Shown here: one piece after another, positions 1 to 8,140 of the stretch
Numbering within the stretch: position 1 is the first letter of the stretch
Layout: each line of letters begins with the position of its first letter
Assembly: GCA_050015095.1 (NCBI GenBank)
Contig: JBEKCC010000003.1
Location: 62,001 to 126,000 of the forward strand
DNA length: 64,000 bases
Direction: 5' to 3'
Source of the DNA: MVRE01 sp015660965
GTDB taxonomy: Archaea > Halobacteriota > Methanomicrobia > Methanomicrobiales > Methanospirillaceae
Translations under genes and position numbers: made by a program
Notes under the pieces: model-generated
Databases searched by the model: none
What the model was told of the DNA's origin: nothing
What the model saw: the letters and a program-made list of their open reading frames with translations, nothing else

Positions 1-1271
1 GACTTTTTGGGGGGGTAATGGTCTTTGCAATACGTTTTGCCATCGCTCCCAACAAATGGGGGTAGCTCTTTTTTTCCGCAAACAGAACAGGCATGTGACT
101 CTGGGAAATCAGTATCGCTCAATCGGATTACACCAACCTCTTGCATTCTTGTAGATTTTTCTTCCATTGAATCTTTACTGACAGCAATATCCCGTTTATC
201 ATCACTTATATGGCTTTTCGCTATATCAGACGGTGTTGGAGAAATGACGTCGGAACCGCTTACCATATTTCGACTCGCACTCATCTCGTAAATTTTTTTC
301 AGGTAGGATAGCTGTTCCTCCTCAAGCTTTGCTGGTCGGGTTATAAATTGTTGAAAGAGAGATTGGGCATTCTTCGGGTTCGGTATTCCATAAAGACAAT
401 CAAGGGGGTATCGTGATGCTTCCTCGCGACCTCGTGCATACCCAATCATCGCTCCCATACTATCCTTCTGTCCTGTTGCCCCAACTCCCCTAATCGATGT
501 TTCTGCCCCCCAACGAGCGATAGTCTGTGGAATTACCGTTCCGTAGTTAAACATGGATCCAAAAAAATCCTGCTCCATGACAATCCTGCCAATTTGGATG
601 TGGGGGATCATATGCTCCTGTTTTTTCCAAACGCCACCTGACATCCACACGCCATCCTTTGTGATGGTGTATCGGATTGATCGCCGGAATTTTTCGGACC
701 ATGCGATAGCAATAATGGTTCCAATAACACTGAATGGCTGAACCAGGAACGCTATCCATTGGAGAAATAGTATCAAGTAATTGCTTGACATTGCTGGAGG
801 GTATCCCGTCACATTTGCCACCAATATTCCAATCACGGTGCTCATGCCCAAGGTTAGTGCTGTACCTGTCCACATTTCAGTGATTCGTAATACCCACCCG
901 ATACACGCGAAAAGAATGAATATTCCAATCGGGGCGACCATGAAGATCGTAATAGTCGTTGCATCAATCATACCTGCAGAATATTGATTCATGAGGGATG
1001 TTGGATGAAGATTCATGAAACCCGGTACTCCAGAAGGAACTGACGGGATTGTCGTAGTTACTATCGAAGTAACTGTTGATGATGCTAAATGGAAGATACT
1101 ATCCAGAAGCATTCTTGTAAAAAATGATACAATAACAAGGATTATCGGCGTGAAAGCCATCAGATATTTGTAAATAAAACTTTTGAAAACCGGACTGGTG
1201 GAAAGAAGAACCAGGTCATTACTCTCATCTGGATTGTGATTAGGATCGATATGTGTTACTTGACCTTCCAT
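1..1271 (-). CDS. Multi-pass membrane protein with bacterial PH (DUF304-like) domain and C-terminal treble-clef zinc finger, 3' end outside window
   Basis: The reading frame opens at the ATG at 1271 and stays open to base 1, so the C-terminus is cut off. About 423 residues are visible. Four hydrophobic segments (about 31-54, 105-128, 137-156 and 165-191) are followed by a cytoplasmic region (about 198-310) that resembles bacterial PH domains of the DUF304/bPH_2 type, with the typical run MEQDFFGSMFNYGTVIPQT. A low-complexity linker leads to a zinc finger with ligands CSVC and CKDH, spaced like half a LIM or AN1 finger. The next gene (1487) is divergent. Role unknown; membrane-surface scaffolding or sensing is an inference. 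Confidence 0.8.
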   Translation of the reverse strand, partial: MEGQVTHIDPNHNPDESNDLVLLSTSPVFKSFIYKYLMAFTPIILVIVSFFTRMLLDSIFHLASSTVTSIVTTTIPSVPSGVPGFMNLHPTSLMNQYSAGMIDATTITIFMVAPIGIFILFACIGWVLRITEMWTGTALTLGMSTVIGILVANVTGYPPAMSSNYLILFLQWIAFLVQPFSVIGTIIAIAWSEKFRRSIRYTITKDGVWMSGGVWKKQEHMIPHIQIGRIVMEQDFFGSMFNYGTVIPQTIARWGAETSIRGVGATGQKDSMGAMIGYARGREEASRYPLDCLYGIPNPKNAQSLFQQFITRPAKLEEEQLSYLKKIYEMSASRNMVSGSDVISPTPSDIAKSHISDDKRDIAVSKDSMEEKSTRMQEVGVIRLSDTDFPESHACSVCGKKELPPFVGSDGKTYCKDHYPPKK

Positions 1272-1486
1272 TCTTCAACCCCAATGTGTAATTGAAAATA
1301 TCTAATGAAATTTATTCCTATGTTGTTTTCAAAATATTGGACAATCTCTGGATCCATCAGCACTTCAAGTAATATTACCTGAACGCTTGTTACACTTCAA
1401 TACCTCGCTGAAGGTAAGTTCAATTCGTGAATATTGTTATAACTGAGATAATAACCCAATGAGATCAACCAGTGTAGTTAGAAACA

Positions 1487-2302
1487 ATGAGAAAACATCG
1501 TTCCTTACAGAAAGCCCATTCATCTCCATTATTGGAATTCGGGAATGTCACGGTCATAAAAGGTGACAAAAAAGTTCTGGATTCTGTATCGGTAACGATC
1601 TATGAGGGCGAGAATATCGCAATCCTCGGGCCCAATGGGTCGGGAAAATCATCGTTCATAAAAACAATTACAAGAGAATACTATCCGCTTGTGCAGGACA
1701 ATGATGTTACCTTTCGGATCTGGGGGCGGGATCAGTGGGACGTCTTTGATCTCCGACCTCTGCTCGGTATTGTCTCAAATGAGTTACAGTATCGGTTTAC
1801 CCAAGACATGTCCGGTATGGATGTGATCATATCAGGATTTTTCAGTAGCATCGGTCTCTTCCGGCAAGAAGTAACTGAGGAAATGGCAAGAAAAGCAGAC
1901 GAGATCCTTGCGTTTCTGGAAATCGATCACCTCAAAGACCGACCAATGAATGAGATGTCATCCGGGGAAGCTCGACGATTTTTGATCGGTAGGGCATTGA
2001 TTCATGATCCTAAGGCACTCGTTCTTGATGAACCAACCAACAGCCTAGATTTGCATGCACGCCATACGTTCCAAAATATTCTCCGGAAAATAACACGGTC
2101 CGGGATAGGTCTCATCTTGGTAACGCATAACCTTCAAGATATCGTTCCTGAAATATCCCGCGTCATTTTGATGAAAGACGGCATGTTTTATAAAAATGGC
2201 CCGAAAACGGCAATCCTCACGGATGAAAACATAGGTTTACTTTTTAATGTCCCGGTCCACATAAAACAAGAAAACGGGTATTATTTCGCAACGGTAAACT
2301 GA
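1487..2302 (+). CDS. ABC transporter ATPase, ModF/PhrA-like (COG1119 type)
   Basis: This is a 271-residue ABC ATPase. Walker A is GPNGSGKSS (around residue 49), the signature is MSSGEARR, and Walker B runs into LVLDEPTNSLD, followed by the H-loop LVTHN. The signature and length resemble the COG1119 family (called molybdenum transport or photorepair PhrA ATPases), which often act without a dedicated permease. No permease or binding protein lies next to it, and the downstream TIR gene is convergent, so it is a single-gene unit. Substrate unknown. The start ATG at 1487 gives a 14-residue tail before the ABC core. Confidence 0.88.
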   Translation: MRKHRSLQKAHSSPLLEFGNVTVIKGDKKVLDSVSVTIYEGENIAILGPNGSGKSSFIKTITREYYPLVQDNDVTFRIWGRDQWDVFDLRPLLGIVSNELQYRFTQDMSGMDVIISGFFSSIGLFRQEVTEEMARKADEILAFLEIDHLKDRPMNEMSSGEARRFLIGRALIHDPKALVLDEPTNSLDLHARHTFQNILRKITRSGIGLILVTHNLQDIVPEISRVILMKDGMFYKNGPKTAILTDENIGLLFNVPVHIKQENGYYFATVN

Positions 2303-2409
2303 TGCGGTACATGGGTTGAATCAAAATGATATCGTTGAAATCAGTTGAATTATATATTAAAGAAACCCTCAAATCGATAATGTTCATTCACCAAGTTTTT
2401 AGCACTATA

Positions 2410-3621
2410 TTACGCACGTGAACGATAAGGAATCAATTTATCCATGATCGTATATATGGCACCGGACTCTAATATAACGATCACTTGAAGACGATCCGTT
2501 CCTCTAGTGCCCTGCAACGTGATCTCAGACAGTTGTTGGTCGAAATTAAGTTTCCCTTGGGTAACCGTACCATCGGATCTTGTCAGGATCACCTGGTTGT
2601 CCTTAACAAATCCTTGCCCTGGACCACCACCGAATTTAACATTGATTTCAGCAGTGATGGAATTCTTTTCAACCTCAAGGTAAAGCTCGTTTCCTTTTGG
2701 TAATACTTGGGTCGGGGCAGTCGTTAGCGTCGCAGTATTTATTCTTGTATTCTGGCTTCGATAATCTACAGTCATAGTATCTGAAGAATTCGGAAAAAGT
2801 AATCCCCCACCTCGCTCGTTTTGTGAGCTAGTGGGACTCTGGGACGGTGAAGCAATCATCGGGATGATTAAATACAGTGCAATGAGCACAACAATCAGCA
2901 TGCCTGTACCAACAAGCACCCGCCTCTTTTGCGAGAAGATTGATCGTGGTGAAGGCTCCTTAGGTGGGACTGGCTTTGGTATTGAAACTGGCTGAACCGT
3001 CTTTTGTACTACTGGAGAGGGCACCACTGGTGATGATTCAAGAGCTGATGTTGAAGATACAGGAGCACCGCATGCATCACAGAATTTTGCGTTTGGCGAA
3101 AACGGTGTCTTGCAGGCGGAGCAGACCGATGTTTCCCTGCTCTGTGCAAGAATATTCTCAATTGTTCCGGCAAGTTCATCAAAATGGTTTTCGAGAGGGG
3201 GTGTAACAGCATCAAGCCAATGACGGACACCGATGAGGTACTCCATTGACCGCGAGGGCTGGATATCTTCGATTCGGAATGGAACAATATTACGTCCTTT
3301 GTTTACGGCATTCGTTAATTCCCTGATAACATGGGGAGAGTTATTCGCATGCGACGAAAATATCAAAACAACAATGCGACATTGTTCAATTGCTTTGACA
3401 ATCGAATCCGGAAAATCGCTCCCAGGGGGTACATCTCGAGGAGCAATCCAGCACTTGATATTTCGGGATTCAAGTTTGGCGCATATCGCATCTGCAACCG
3501 GCTTGTCTTTCTGTGCATAGCTGATGAATACGTCATTGCGGGGGGGATTAGATCGATTCAATTCATCAGAGATCAACATACAAGACTCAATAGTGGTTTT
3601 AACGTACTCTACGATATTCAC
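2410..3621 (-). CDS. TIR-domain protein with zinc ribbon, transmembrane helix and extracytoplasmic beta domain
   Basis: The 403-residue protein has, in order: a short helical tail; a TIR domain (about 29-160) with box 1 DVFISYAQKD, the loop CWIAPRDVPPGSDF and a candidate catalytic glutamate E101 in SPHVIREL; a double CxxC zinc ribbon (CSAC...CDAC, 167-184); a Pro/Ser linker; one transmembrane helix (about 236-257); and a beta-rich outer domain (about 290-400) of a kind I recall from other methanogen membrane proteins. TIR domains with this Glu often cleave NAD+; activity here is inferred. It lies 32 bp downstream of the PAS-RyR gene on the same strand, so co-transcription is likely. The opposite-strand ABC gene converges on it. 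Confidence 0.87.
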   Translation of the reverse strand: MNIVEYVKTTIESCMLISDELNRSNPPRNDVFISYAQKDKPVADAICAKLESRNIKCWIAPRDVPPGSDFPDSIVKAIEQCRIVVLIFSSHANNSPHVIRELTNAVNKGRNIVPFRIEDIQPSRSMEYLIGVRHWLDAVTPPLENHFDELAGTIENILAQSRETSVCSACKTPFSPNAKFCDACGAPVSSTSALESSPVVPSPVVQKTVQPVSIPKPVPPKEPSPRSIFSQKRRVLVGTGMLIVVLIALYLIIPMIASPSQSPTSSQNERGGGLLFPNSSDTMTVDYRSQNTRINTATLTTAPTQVLPKGNELYLEVEKNSITAEINVKFGGGPGQGFVKDNQVILTRSDGTVTQGKLNFDQQLSEITLQGTRGTDRLQVIVILESGAIYTIMDKLIPYRSRA

Positions 3622-3653
3622 TGTTTTGGTGATCTTTGGACGGATATTTGTTA

Positions 3654-4742
3654 CTACGATCCTAACCGTACAATTTTCAGGTTCACTTTTGCAAGGATAC
3701 CAGGCAATGTACGTATGGTATTTCGATCTTTTTCTTTCTGTAGTTCAGAGAGTTGTTCCCATGGCACCAGACAATCATGTGTTTTTGTTGCATGGTTTAC
3801 GTTAGACCCGTATTTCCAGCCTTTGGATACTCGTTCATTCATCCATCGTTCATGTTCGTATCGTGCAAGTACTTCAATTTCATCGTTTGAGAATTTAAAA
3901 GGGGGTTCATTTTTTTCGGAAGAAAACCCGATTGCGCATTGGATCAAGTGTAATTTTCTCCAGATACCATCGACCTGTTTGAGATTGGAGTCCTGTATGT
4001 TTCTGGGTAATTCGTTCCAGGGAAGCATCGAAGGATTTGTTTGAGGATTTATTCCCAACTTTTTCTGCTGTTCGAGATACTCTTCATGAATTGCCCGTGC
4101 CACGAGCTCGTGTGTTCCCTTGAAACCAACATCGTAATACTTTTTGAGGACGTTTCTAACCTTTTCTGATTCGACCCACCCTTTATCGAGATTCGATATA
4201 AGATTGTCGATAAGTTTTGTTTGTTTAAGTATTTTTTCTTGATAGGACCCCTCTTCAAGAGTTACTAATCCTGTTATTATTTGAATGGGGTTGCGAATTT
4301 GATCATTTAAGATTTGAAACTGCTCCATATTTTTTTCAATTTGTTCATAGGCATCTCGTTTCAAGCGCTCCATTTCGACTTGTTCGGTGATATCCAACCC
4401 AAATACAATGGCTCGTTGTATGTCTCCTTTTGTCTGTTTGTATGGTATTATATCAAATTTCAGGGTTTTTTTACCAGAATTTTGGATATCAATAGTGCAA
4501 ATTAATCCTGTTTTTATTTCACGGCTTGTTATAGTCGTATGAATATCTTGTAAAAATTCATCCTTTTCGTCAGGGAATAAACACACGATGTTCTTTTCTC
4601 CGGTCTGAACGTTCGCTGATTTGAACAAATCCTCACACGCACGGTTTTCCCACACGATGGTTCCGTCGTCATTGACAAAAAAAAGGAGTGCTGGAAGCGT
4701 ATTTAAGAGATTATTAAAATTTTCATCATTTTCTTCAATCAC
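3654..4742 (-). CDS. PAS protein with degenerate HisKA-like segment and tandem RyR repeats
   Basis: The 362-residue soluble protein begins with a PAS domain (about 8-120, ending GLDITEQ). Then comes a coiled HisKA-like helix pair in which the phospho-accepting His is replaced: ILNDQIRNPIQIITGL has D147 where histidine kinases have H. No ATPase domain follows. Instead there are two RyR-type repeats (PF02026 family): about 209-275 (VARAIHEEY ... MLPWNELP) and about 285-360 (LARYEHERW ... GWKYG ... LVPWEQLS). The second is the canonical form. Prokaryotic RyR repeats have been proposed to bind nucleotide signals; that is not shown here. It is the first gene of a unit with the downstream TIR gene. 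Confidence 0.85.
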   Translation of the reverse strand: MIEENDENFNNLLNTLPALLFFVNDDGTIVWENRACEDLFKSANVQTGEKNIVCLFPDEKDEFLQDIHTTITSREIKTGLICTIDIQNSGKKTLKFDIIPYKQTKGDIQRAIVFGLDITEQVEMERLKRDAYEQIEKNMEQFQILNDQIRNPIQIITGLVTLEEGSYQEKILKQTKLIDNLISNLDKGWVESEKVRNVLKKYYDVGFKGTHELVARAIHEEYLEQQKKLGINPQTNPSMLPWNELPRNIQDSNLKQVDGIWRKLHLIQCAIGFSSEKNEPPFKFSNDEIEVLARYEHERWMNERVSKGWKYGSNVNHATKTHDCLVPWEQLSELQKEKDRNTIRTLPGILAKVNLKIVRLGS

Positions 4743-5053
4743 ATTGATCCCTCAACTTTAGCAATTGATTGTTATACAGAAAACCCACTATTTATGAAAA
4801 TTTTATCTAAACAGCATTCGGTAACTCTGTATTTGTACTTATTGAATTACATAAGACCAAAAAGGATGCATTATGGGATTAATTTTGCAAAATTTAAAAA
4901 AAATCATAGTGAGAACTGGATCCTCACTATGGGAAGGAAACTAAAGGGGAATTACTCGTTGCTGGTATCCCCTTGCGAAAGAATTCACACCGCTTAAGTT
5001 GCTGAGCCATCTGGTAGGATGGTGGCGGGGTTCACGATTGTGCTAGCTGTACT
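4743..5053. promoter_or_regulatory. Intergenic region upstream of the PAS-RyR/TIR unit with a perfect 9-bp inverted repeat
   Basis: No convincing gene lies in these 311 bases. At 4905-4931 there is a perfect inverted repeat CATAGTGAG / CTCACTATG separated by 9 bases. It sits about 165 bp upstream of the PAS-RyR start (4742) and 120 bp downstream of the end of the divergent-side gene at 5054, so it could be an operator, a hairpin terminator of the minus-strand secreted-protein gene, or chance. An A-run lies on one side (4894-4903), which on the minus strand reads as a T-run after the hairpin, favouring a terminator for the gene at 5054-5515. Confidence 0.45.
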
Positions 5054-5515
5054 TTATGGACTTGTGCTTCCCGTTGTGCTCGGGTTGTTTGCCGCTTTTA
5101 GTTTCCCGTAGTGATCCTTGATGGAGTCCCGCATCTCTTGAAGATACTGCTTCCAGAGTTCCTTGAGATCGTTGTTGATTGTCTTTAATGCATCTTTGTC
5201 CTTGTTGTTCAGAGCGGTCTGAAGTTCAGTGCCCTTTGCGCTGATAAAATTTAAAGTGTTCTGCATCTGTGTGGTGTCAATACCATATTTGTTGAGGATT
5301 ACGATGACATCGGTCGCATGCTGGATGTGTAAGTTAAATTCCTGCATCCGTTCTGTCACATGATTATTCCAGAGATCGTCTTTCAATCCCTTATCAATTG
5401 CATTCGCATTGACATTGGTTCCTTGCCCGACTGGTGCTGCCGCTGCCGGAAGAACCAGCATGCCTACGAGGCAGAAAGCTAGGAATACTCCTTTAACGAT
5501 TGTTTGTCTATTCAT
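5054..5515 (-). CDS. Secreted small helical protein, function unknown
   Basis: I place the start at the ATG at 5515, preceded by a strong ribosome site AAAGGAGGAAC; the frame extends 20 codons further upstream but without such a signal. The 153-residue product starts MNRQTIVKG, has a signal peptide ending near AAAAAP and a mostly alpha-helical, charged mature part (about 30-140), finishing with a Ser/Thr/Gly-rich tail. It is probably exported. I do not recognise a family. Neighbours are the PAS-RyR/TIR unit downstream and a zinc-ribbon membrane protein upstream, with no obvious functional link. Confidence 0.75.
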   Translation of the reverse strand: MNRQTIVKGVFLAFCLVGMLVLPAAAAPVGQGTNVNANAIDKGLKDDLWNNHVTERMQEFNLHIQHATDVIVILNKYGIDTTQMQNTLNFISAKGTELQTALNNKDKDALKTINNDLKELWKQYLQEMRDSIKDHYGKLKAANNPSTTGSTSP

Positions 5516-5686
5516 GGTTTTTGTTCCTCCTTTGGGTTGGTGTGGGTGTTCCACGCACCCTGATCCTTGGTTCATTGCAGGAGCTTATGTATTGATGAAA
5601 TGGGTTTGATTCTAGGTTTGAACCAGAAAGGGGAATGGTTGAACTAAGTGGTTACATGCTGTCCAAGAGAGAGAAAAAAGCGATGG

Positions 5687-6565
5687 TTATGATAATATAA
5701 TATCAGTTGTTTCGATTTCGTGACTTGTGATATCTTTAGCAGTGACATTATAGGATCCTGGTGTCGTGATGCTCAATACATGGAGAGAATGAATCCAATT
5801 ATTATCGGAATTCACTGAACTGGTTCCGTGATACCATACAAAATTTCCTTTCACTGAATTGATAGTTACTTCAATAGTTTTTCCGGCAGTGTCGGTACCA
5901 GAGACCGTTATTATATCTCCTACATGGAAAAGCCGGTCGCCAGAAACTGTCATAGTAACGGATCCTTTCTCTGCTTTCACAGTTGTCCGATCATAGGAGT
6001 TCTTAGTAATATCCATAACCGTTATCGTATAGGAACCGGGTTGAAGTGTATAATCCGTTGACCATTGGTAATTCCACGTTTCTAAGGAACAAATTCCAGA
6101 AGAAAGTAGGGTTCCACTCATGTTTTGATTGAGATTTGATATCAATTGGATTGTATCCCCGGTAATACATGTTCCTGAAAATGAGATGGGATTACCGATG
6201 AAAATAGAATTCTTATTCGTCTGAATCGTAACGTTTCCATCGCGTTGAGGTGGTAACTTCGTACTTGTTGGGACAGGTTGAGTAGTGACAATGGGTGTCG
6301 GAACTGGCGTTATTACCGATTTACTTTGAGAAGACGATGTTGGCATTCCAATAATAACTGCAGCAATTCCGGCTACGATAATAATGACTACAATGCCAAT
6401 AATGATTTTTAATGCCGGGGTCCACTTTTTGTCCATTCCAACAGGTTTGATCTTGAATGTCCCAACTTTTGCCAGATCCGCTCCACAATGATTACAGAAT
6501 TCGGCATCATCTGGATTTTCTTTACCACACGCGTTGCAGTACATAACAATTGAACGATTATCCAT
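5687..6565 (-). CDS. Zinc-ribbon membrane protein with two extracytoplasmic Ig-like repeats
   Basis: The protein has a zinc ribbon (CNAC...CNHC), a transmembrane helix (about 50-73) and a Thr/Pro-rich linker. Two beta-sandwich repeats follow, opening with NSIFIGNPISFSGTC and DRLFHVGDIITVSGTD. This layout (zinc ribbon in the cytoplasm, one helix, outer beta domains) is common in Methanomicrobiales and is close to that of the TIR protein in this window. An alternative start is the ATG at 6544 (MYCNACG), where many zinc-ribbon proteins begin. Function unknown; envelope sensing or structure is an inference. Confidence 0.8.
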   Translation of the reverse strand: MDNRSIVMYCNACGKENPDDAEFCNHCGADLAKVGTFKIKPVGMDKKWTPALKIIIGIVVIIIVAGIAAVIIGMPTSSSQSKSVITPVPTPIVTTQPVPTSTKLPPQRDGNVTIQTNKNSIFIGNPISFSGTCITGDTIQLISNLNQNMSGTLLSSGICSLETWNYQWSTDYTLQPGSYTITVMDITKNSYDRTTVKAEKGSVTMTVSGDRLFHVGDIITVSGTDTAGKTIEVTINSVKGNFVWYHGTSSVNSDNNWIHSLHVLSITTPGSYNVTAKDITSHEIETTDIILS

Positions 6566-6791
6566 CGCCTACTAATAAAAATATCTATTATAATGTGTTA
6601 AAATCAAAAATTCGGTTCGTTATTTTTCTTTTATAGTTTACTTACACTTCAAACACTACAGGATGTTTAACCCCCCGGTTCAATCAATGCCCTTGATAGG
6701 TATGAGAATAACTTCGCCTATTTTGCCAATATATATTGCATTCCCGCCAACCACCGTATCAGGAGAGTCGTTCAAAGGAGGAATATGAACA

Positions 6792-7088
6792 ATGACAAAC
6801 GTTAGAGATATGATCAAACAGGTTGAGATTGTCTTTTATGACCATGAGTACCCCCTGACTAAAAAGGAACTGGAGGGTATGCTCAAAATTCTCAAAACCA
6901 TTTACATTCACAACAAGCTGAACAGAGCAATGCACCACACACCAACTGCAATTGCGTCAAAAAAAAGTGGAGTTTTCCGCAACACAATCTCGAGTTATAT
7001 ATGCACCACATTGAAAAACGTCAACAGATACTCAGTACGGCACTCATTTGTCACTCATGAATTGTTTGCAGTTCAAAGCACATCCTAG
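6792..7088 (+). CDS. Small hypothetical protein
   Basis: The 98-residue product is preceded by a strong ribosome site, AAAGGAGGAATATGAACA directly before the ATG; an ATG 7 bases earlier is out of frame and stops after six codons. The N-terminal 50 residues are helical and charged, while the C-terminal half is basic with several His, Ser and Thr. No family recognised. The ribosome site is the main support for it being translated. A TATA-like ATATATT lies about 60 bp upstream. Confidence 0.5.
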   Translation: MTNVRDMIKQVEIVFYDHEYPLTKKELEGMLKILKTIYIHNKLNRAMHHTPTAIASKKSGVFRNTISSYICTTLKNVNRYSVRHSFVTHELFAVQSTS

Positions 7089-7205
7089 CCCTAGTTCAAC
7101 TCTTTTCAAGCATTCGGCCTCAAGTCATCCCTTGTGGACCATAACCTGTCTGTATAGAAAAATAGACGATACTAAAATGCTATACGTATGTACTTACCAT
7201 AAAAT

Positions 7206-7484
7206 GTGGAATATTTCATGACAACAGTATACCCTTCCAAGGAGATAGCACTCGGCGCTGGGTGTATTTTAGTAGATCTTACGGTAGACGCATGGAGAAA
7301 AATCAAGCCGAAAAAAAAGAAGCTAGCTTTTGTCCCTGACAAGACCGGGGAAGATGCTTGTGAAATCGAAGTCTATACCATAAAAAACAGAAAGGGTGAA
7401 AATATAGAACTTGGCCTCACCCCAACCAAAAAAGGTTTTGAATTATGGATAATCATGCCAGATGGCTCTGTTAAAAAGACATAG
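7206..7484 (+). CDS. Small hypothetical protein
   Basis: The frame opens with GTG at 7206 (MEYFMTT...) and has an ATG at 7218 that may be the true start. The product is 92 or 88 residues, rich in Lys and beta-forming residues, with a KPKKKK patch and a C-terminal part (IELGLTPTKKGFELWI) that reads like a small beta domain. No family recognised. It is flanked by a convergent membrane-protein gene at 7606-8019. Confidence 0.55.
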   Translation: MEYFMTTVYPSKEIALGAGCILVDLTVDAWRKIKPKKKKLAFVPDKTGEDACEIEVYTIKNRKGENIELGLTPTKKGFELWIIMPDGSVKKT

Positions 7485-7605
7485 TGTGAATACAAGATAT
7501 CAGGCACTTTCAGCCAATCTAAAGTTCTTTTTCGTGTATATACACAAATGTAATAAAAGAAAAATGGAGAACCAAAAAGCTCTCCATTGTTAGCTTCCAA
7601 TTCTT

Positions 7606-8019
7606 CTATTTTGCAAAAAGCAACGGCGGTAATAATGTGAACAGAGTGACCAAAATCGTACCCCAATAGGGCTGATACCATGAAAACATCACAAATGGCC
7701 CGCCAAGCGTATAGACCCAGATTACAAACGCCGCCGTTGATATAACGATCTGGGTTGTTGCCATAGGTAGTAGGTCATGGGATGTCGTTTTCCAGGTATA
7801 GAGTGCGGTTAGAGCAATCAGAATTACGAATACAATCCATTGTGTTGTGAGAGTGGGGGGATGTTCCACGGACATGAAAATAGCGTTGATGCTGATAAAC
7901 GCTGCAACAATTTCTGCGGGGATATAATTGAGGATCTTTTCTGTTATATCCTGATCGGGCAATGTTTGCACGATTTGTTTATCCGCTTTGGTAAATACTC
8001 TCCGAGAAATTTCTATCAC
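7606..8019 (-). CDS. Small membrane protein, four predicted helices
   Basis: The 137-residue protein has a polar N-terminal tail of about 30 residues and then four hydrophobic segments (about 33-50, 60-78, 86-106 and 113-135), ending LPPLLFAK. The tail includes QTLPDQDITEKILNYIP, which resembles an amphipathic helix before the first membrane span. Family not recognised. It is transcribed away from the divergent PH-domain gene at 8141, from which it is separated by about 120 bp. Confidence 0.7.
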   Translation of the reverse strand: MIEISRRVFTKADKQIVQTLPDQDITEKILNYIPAEIVAAFISINAIFMSVEHPPTLTTQWIVFVILIALTALYTWKTTSHDLLPMATTQIVISTAAFVIWVYTLGGPFVMFSWYQPYWGTILVTLFTLLPPLLFAK

Positions 8020-8140
8020 CGACGAAGAATATGTATACCTTGATAATTAAGATTATCGGTAAATTAAAAAAAGATCGGTGTGTCTGTAAAAGTATATTGC
8101 TCCGAATAACGCACGTACACAAAATAATGCAGAGGGTAAT

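Noticed and set aside
4794..4997. 67-residue plus-strand frame between the PAS-RyR and secreted-protein genes
   Set aside because: No ribosome site, no family features, and it spans the inverted repeat; most likely chance.
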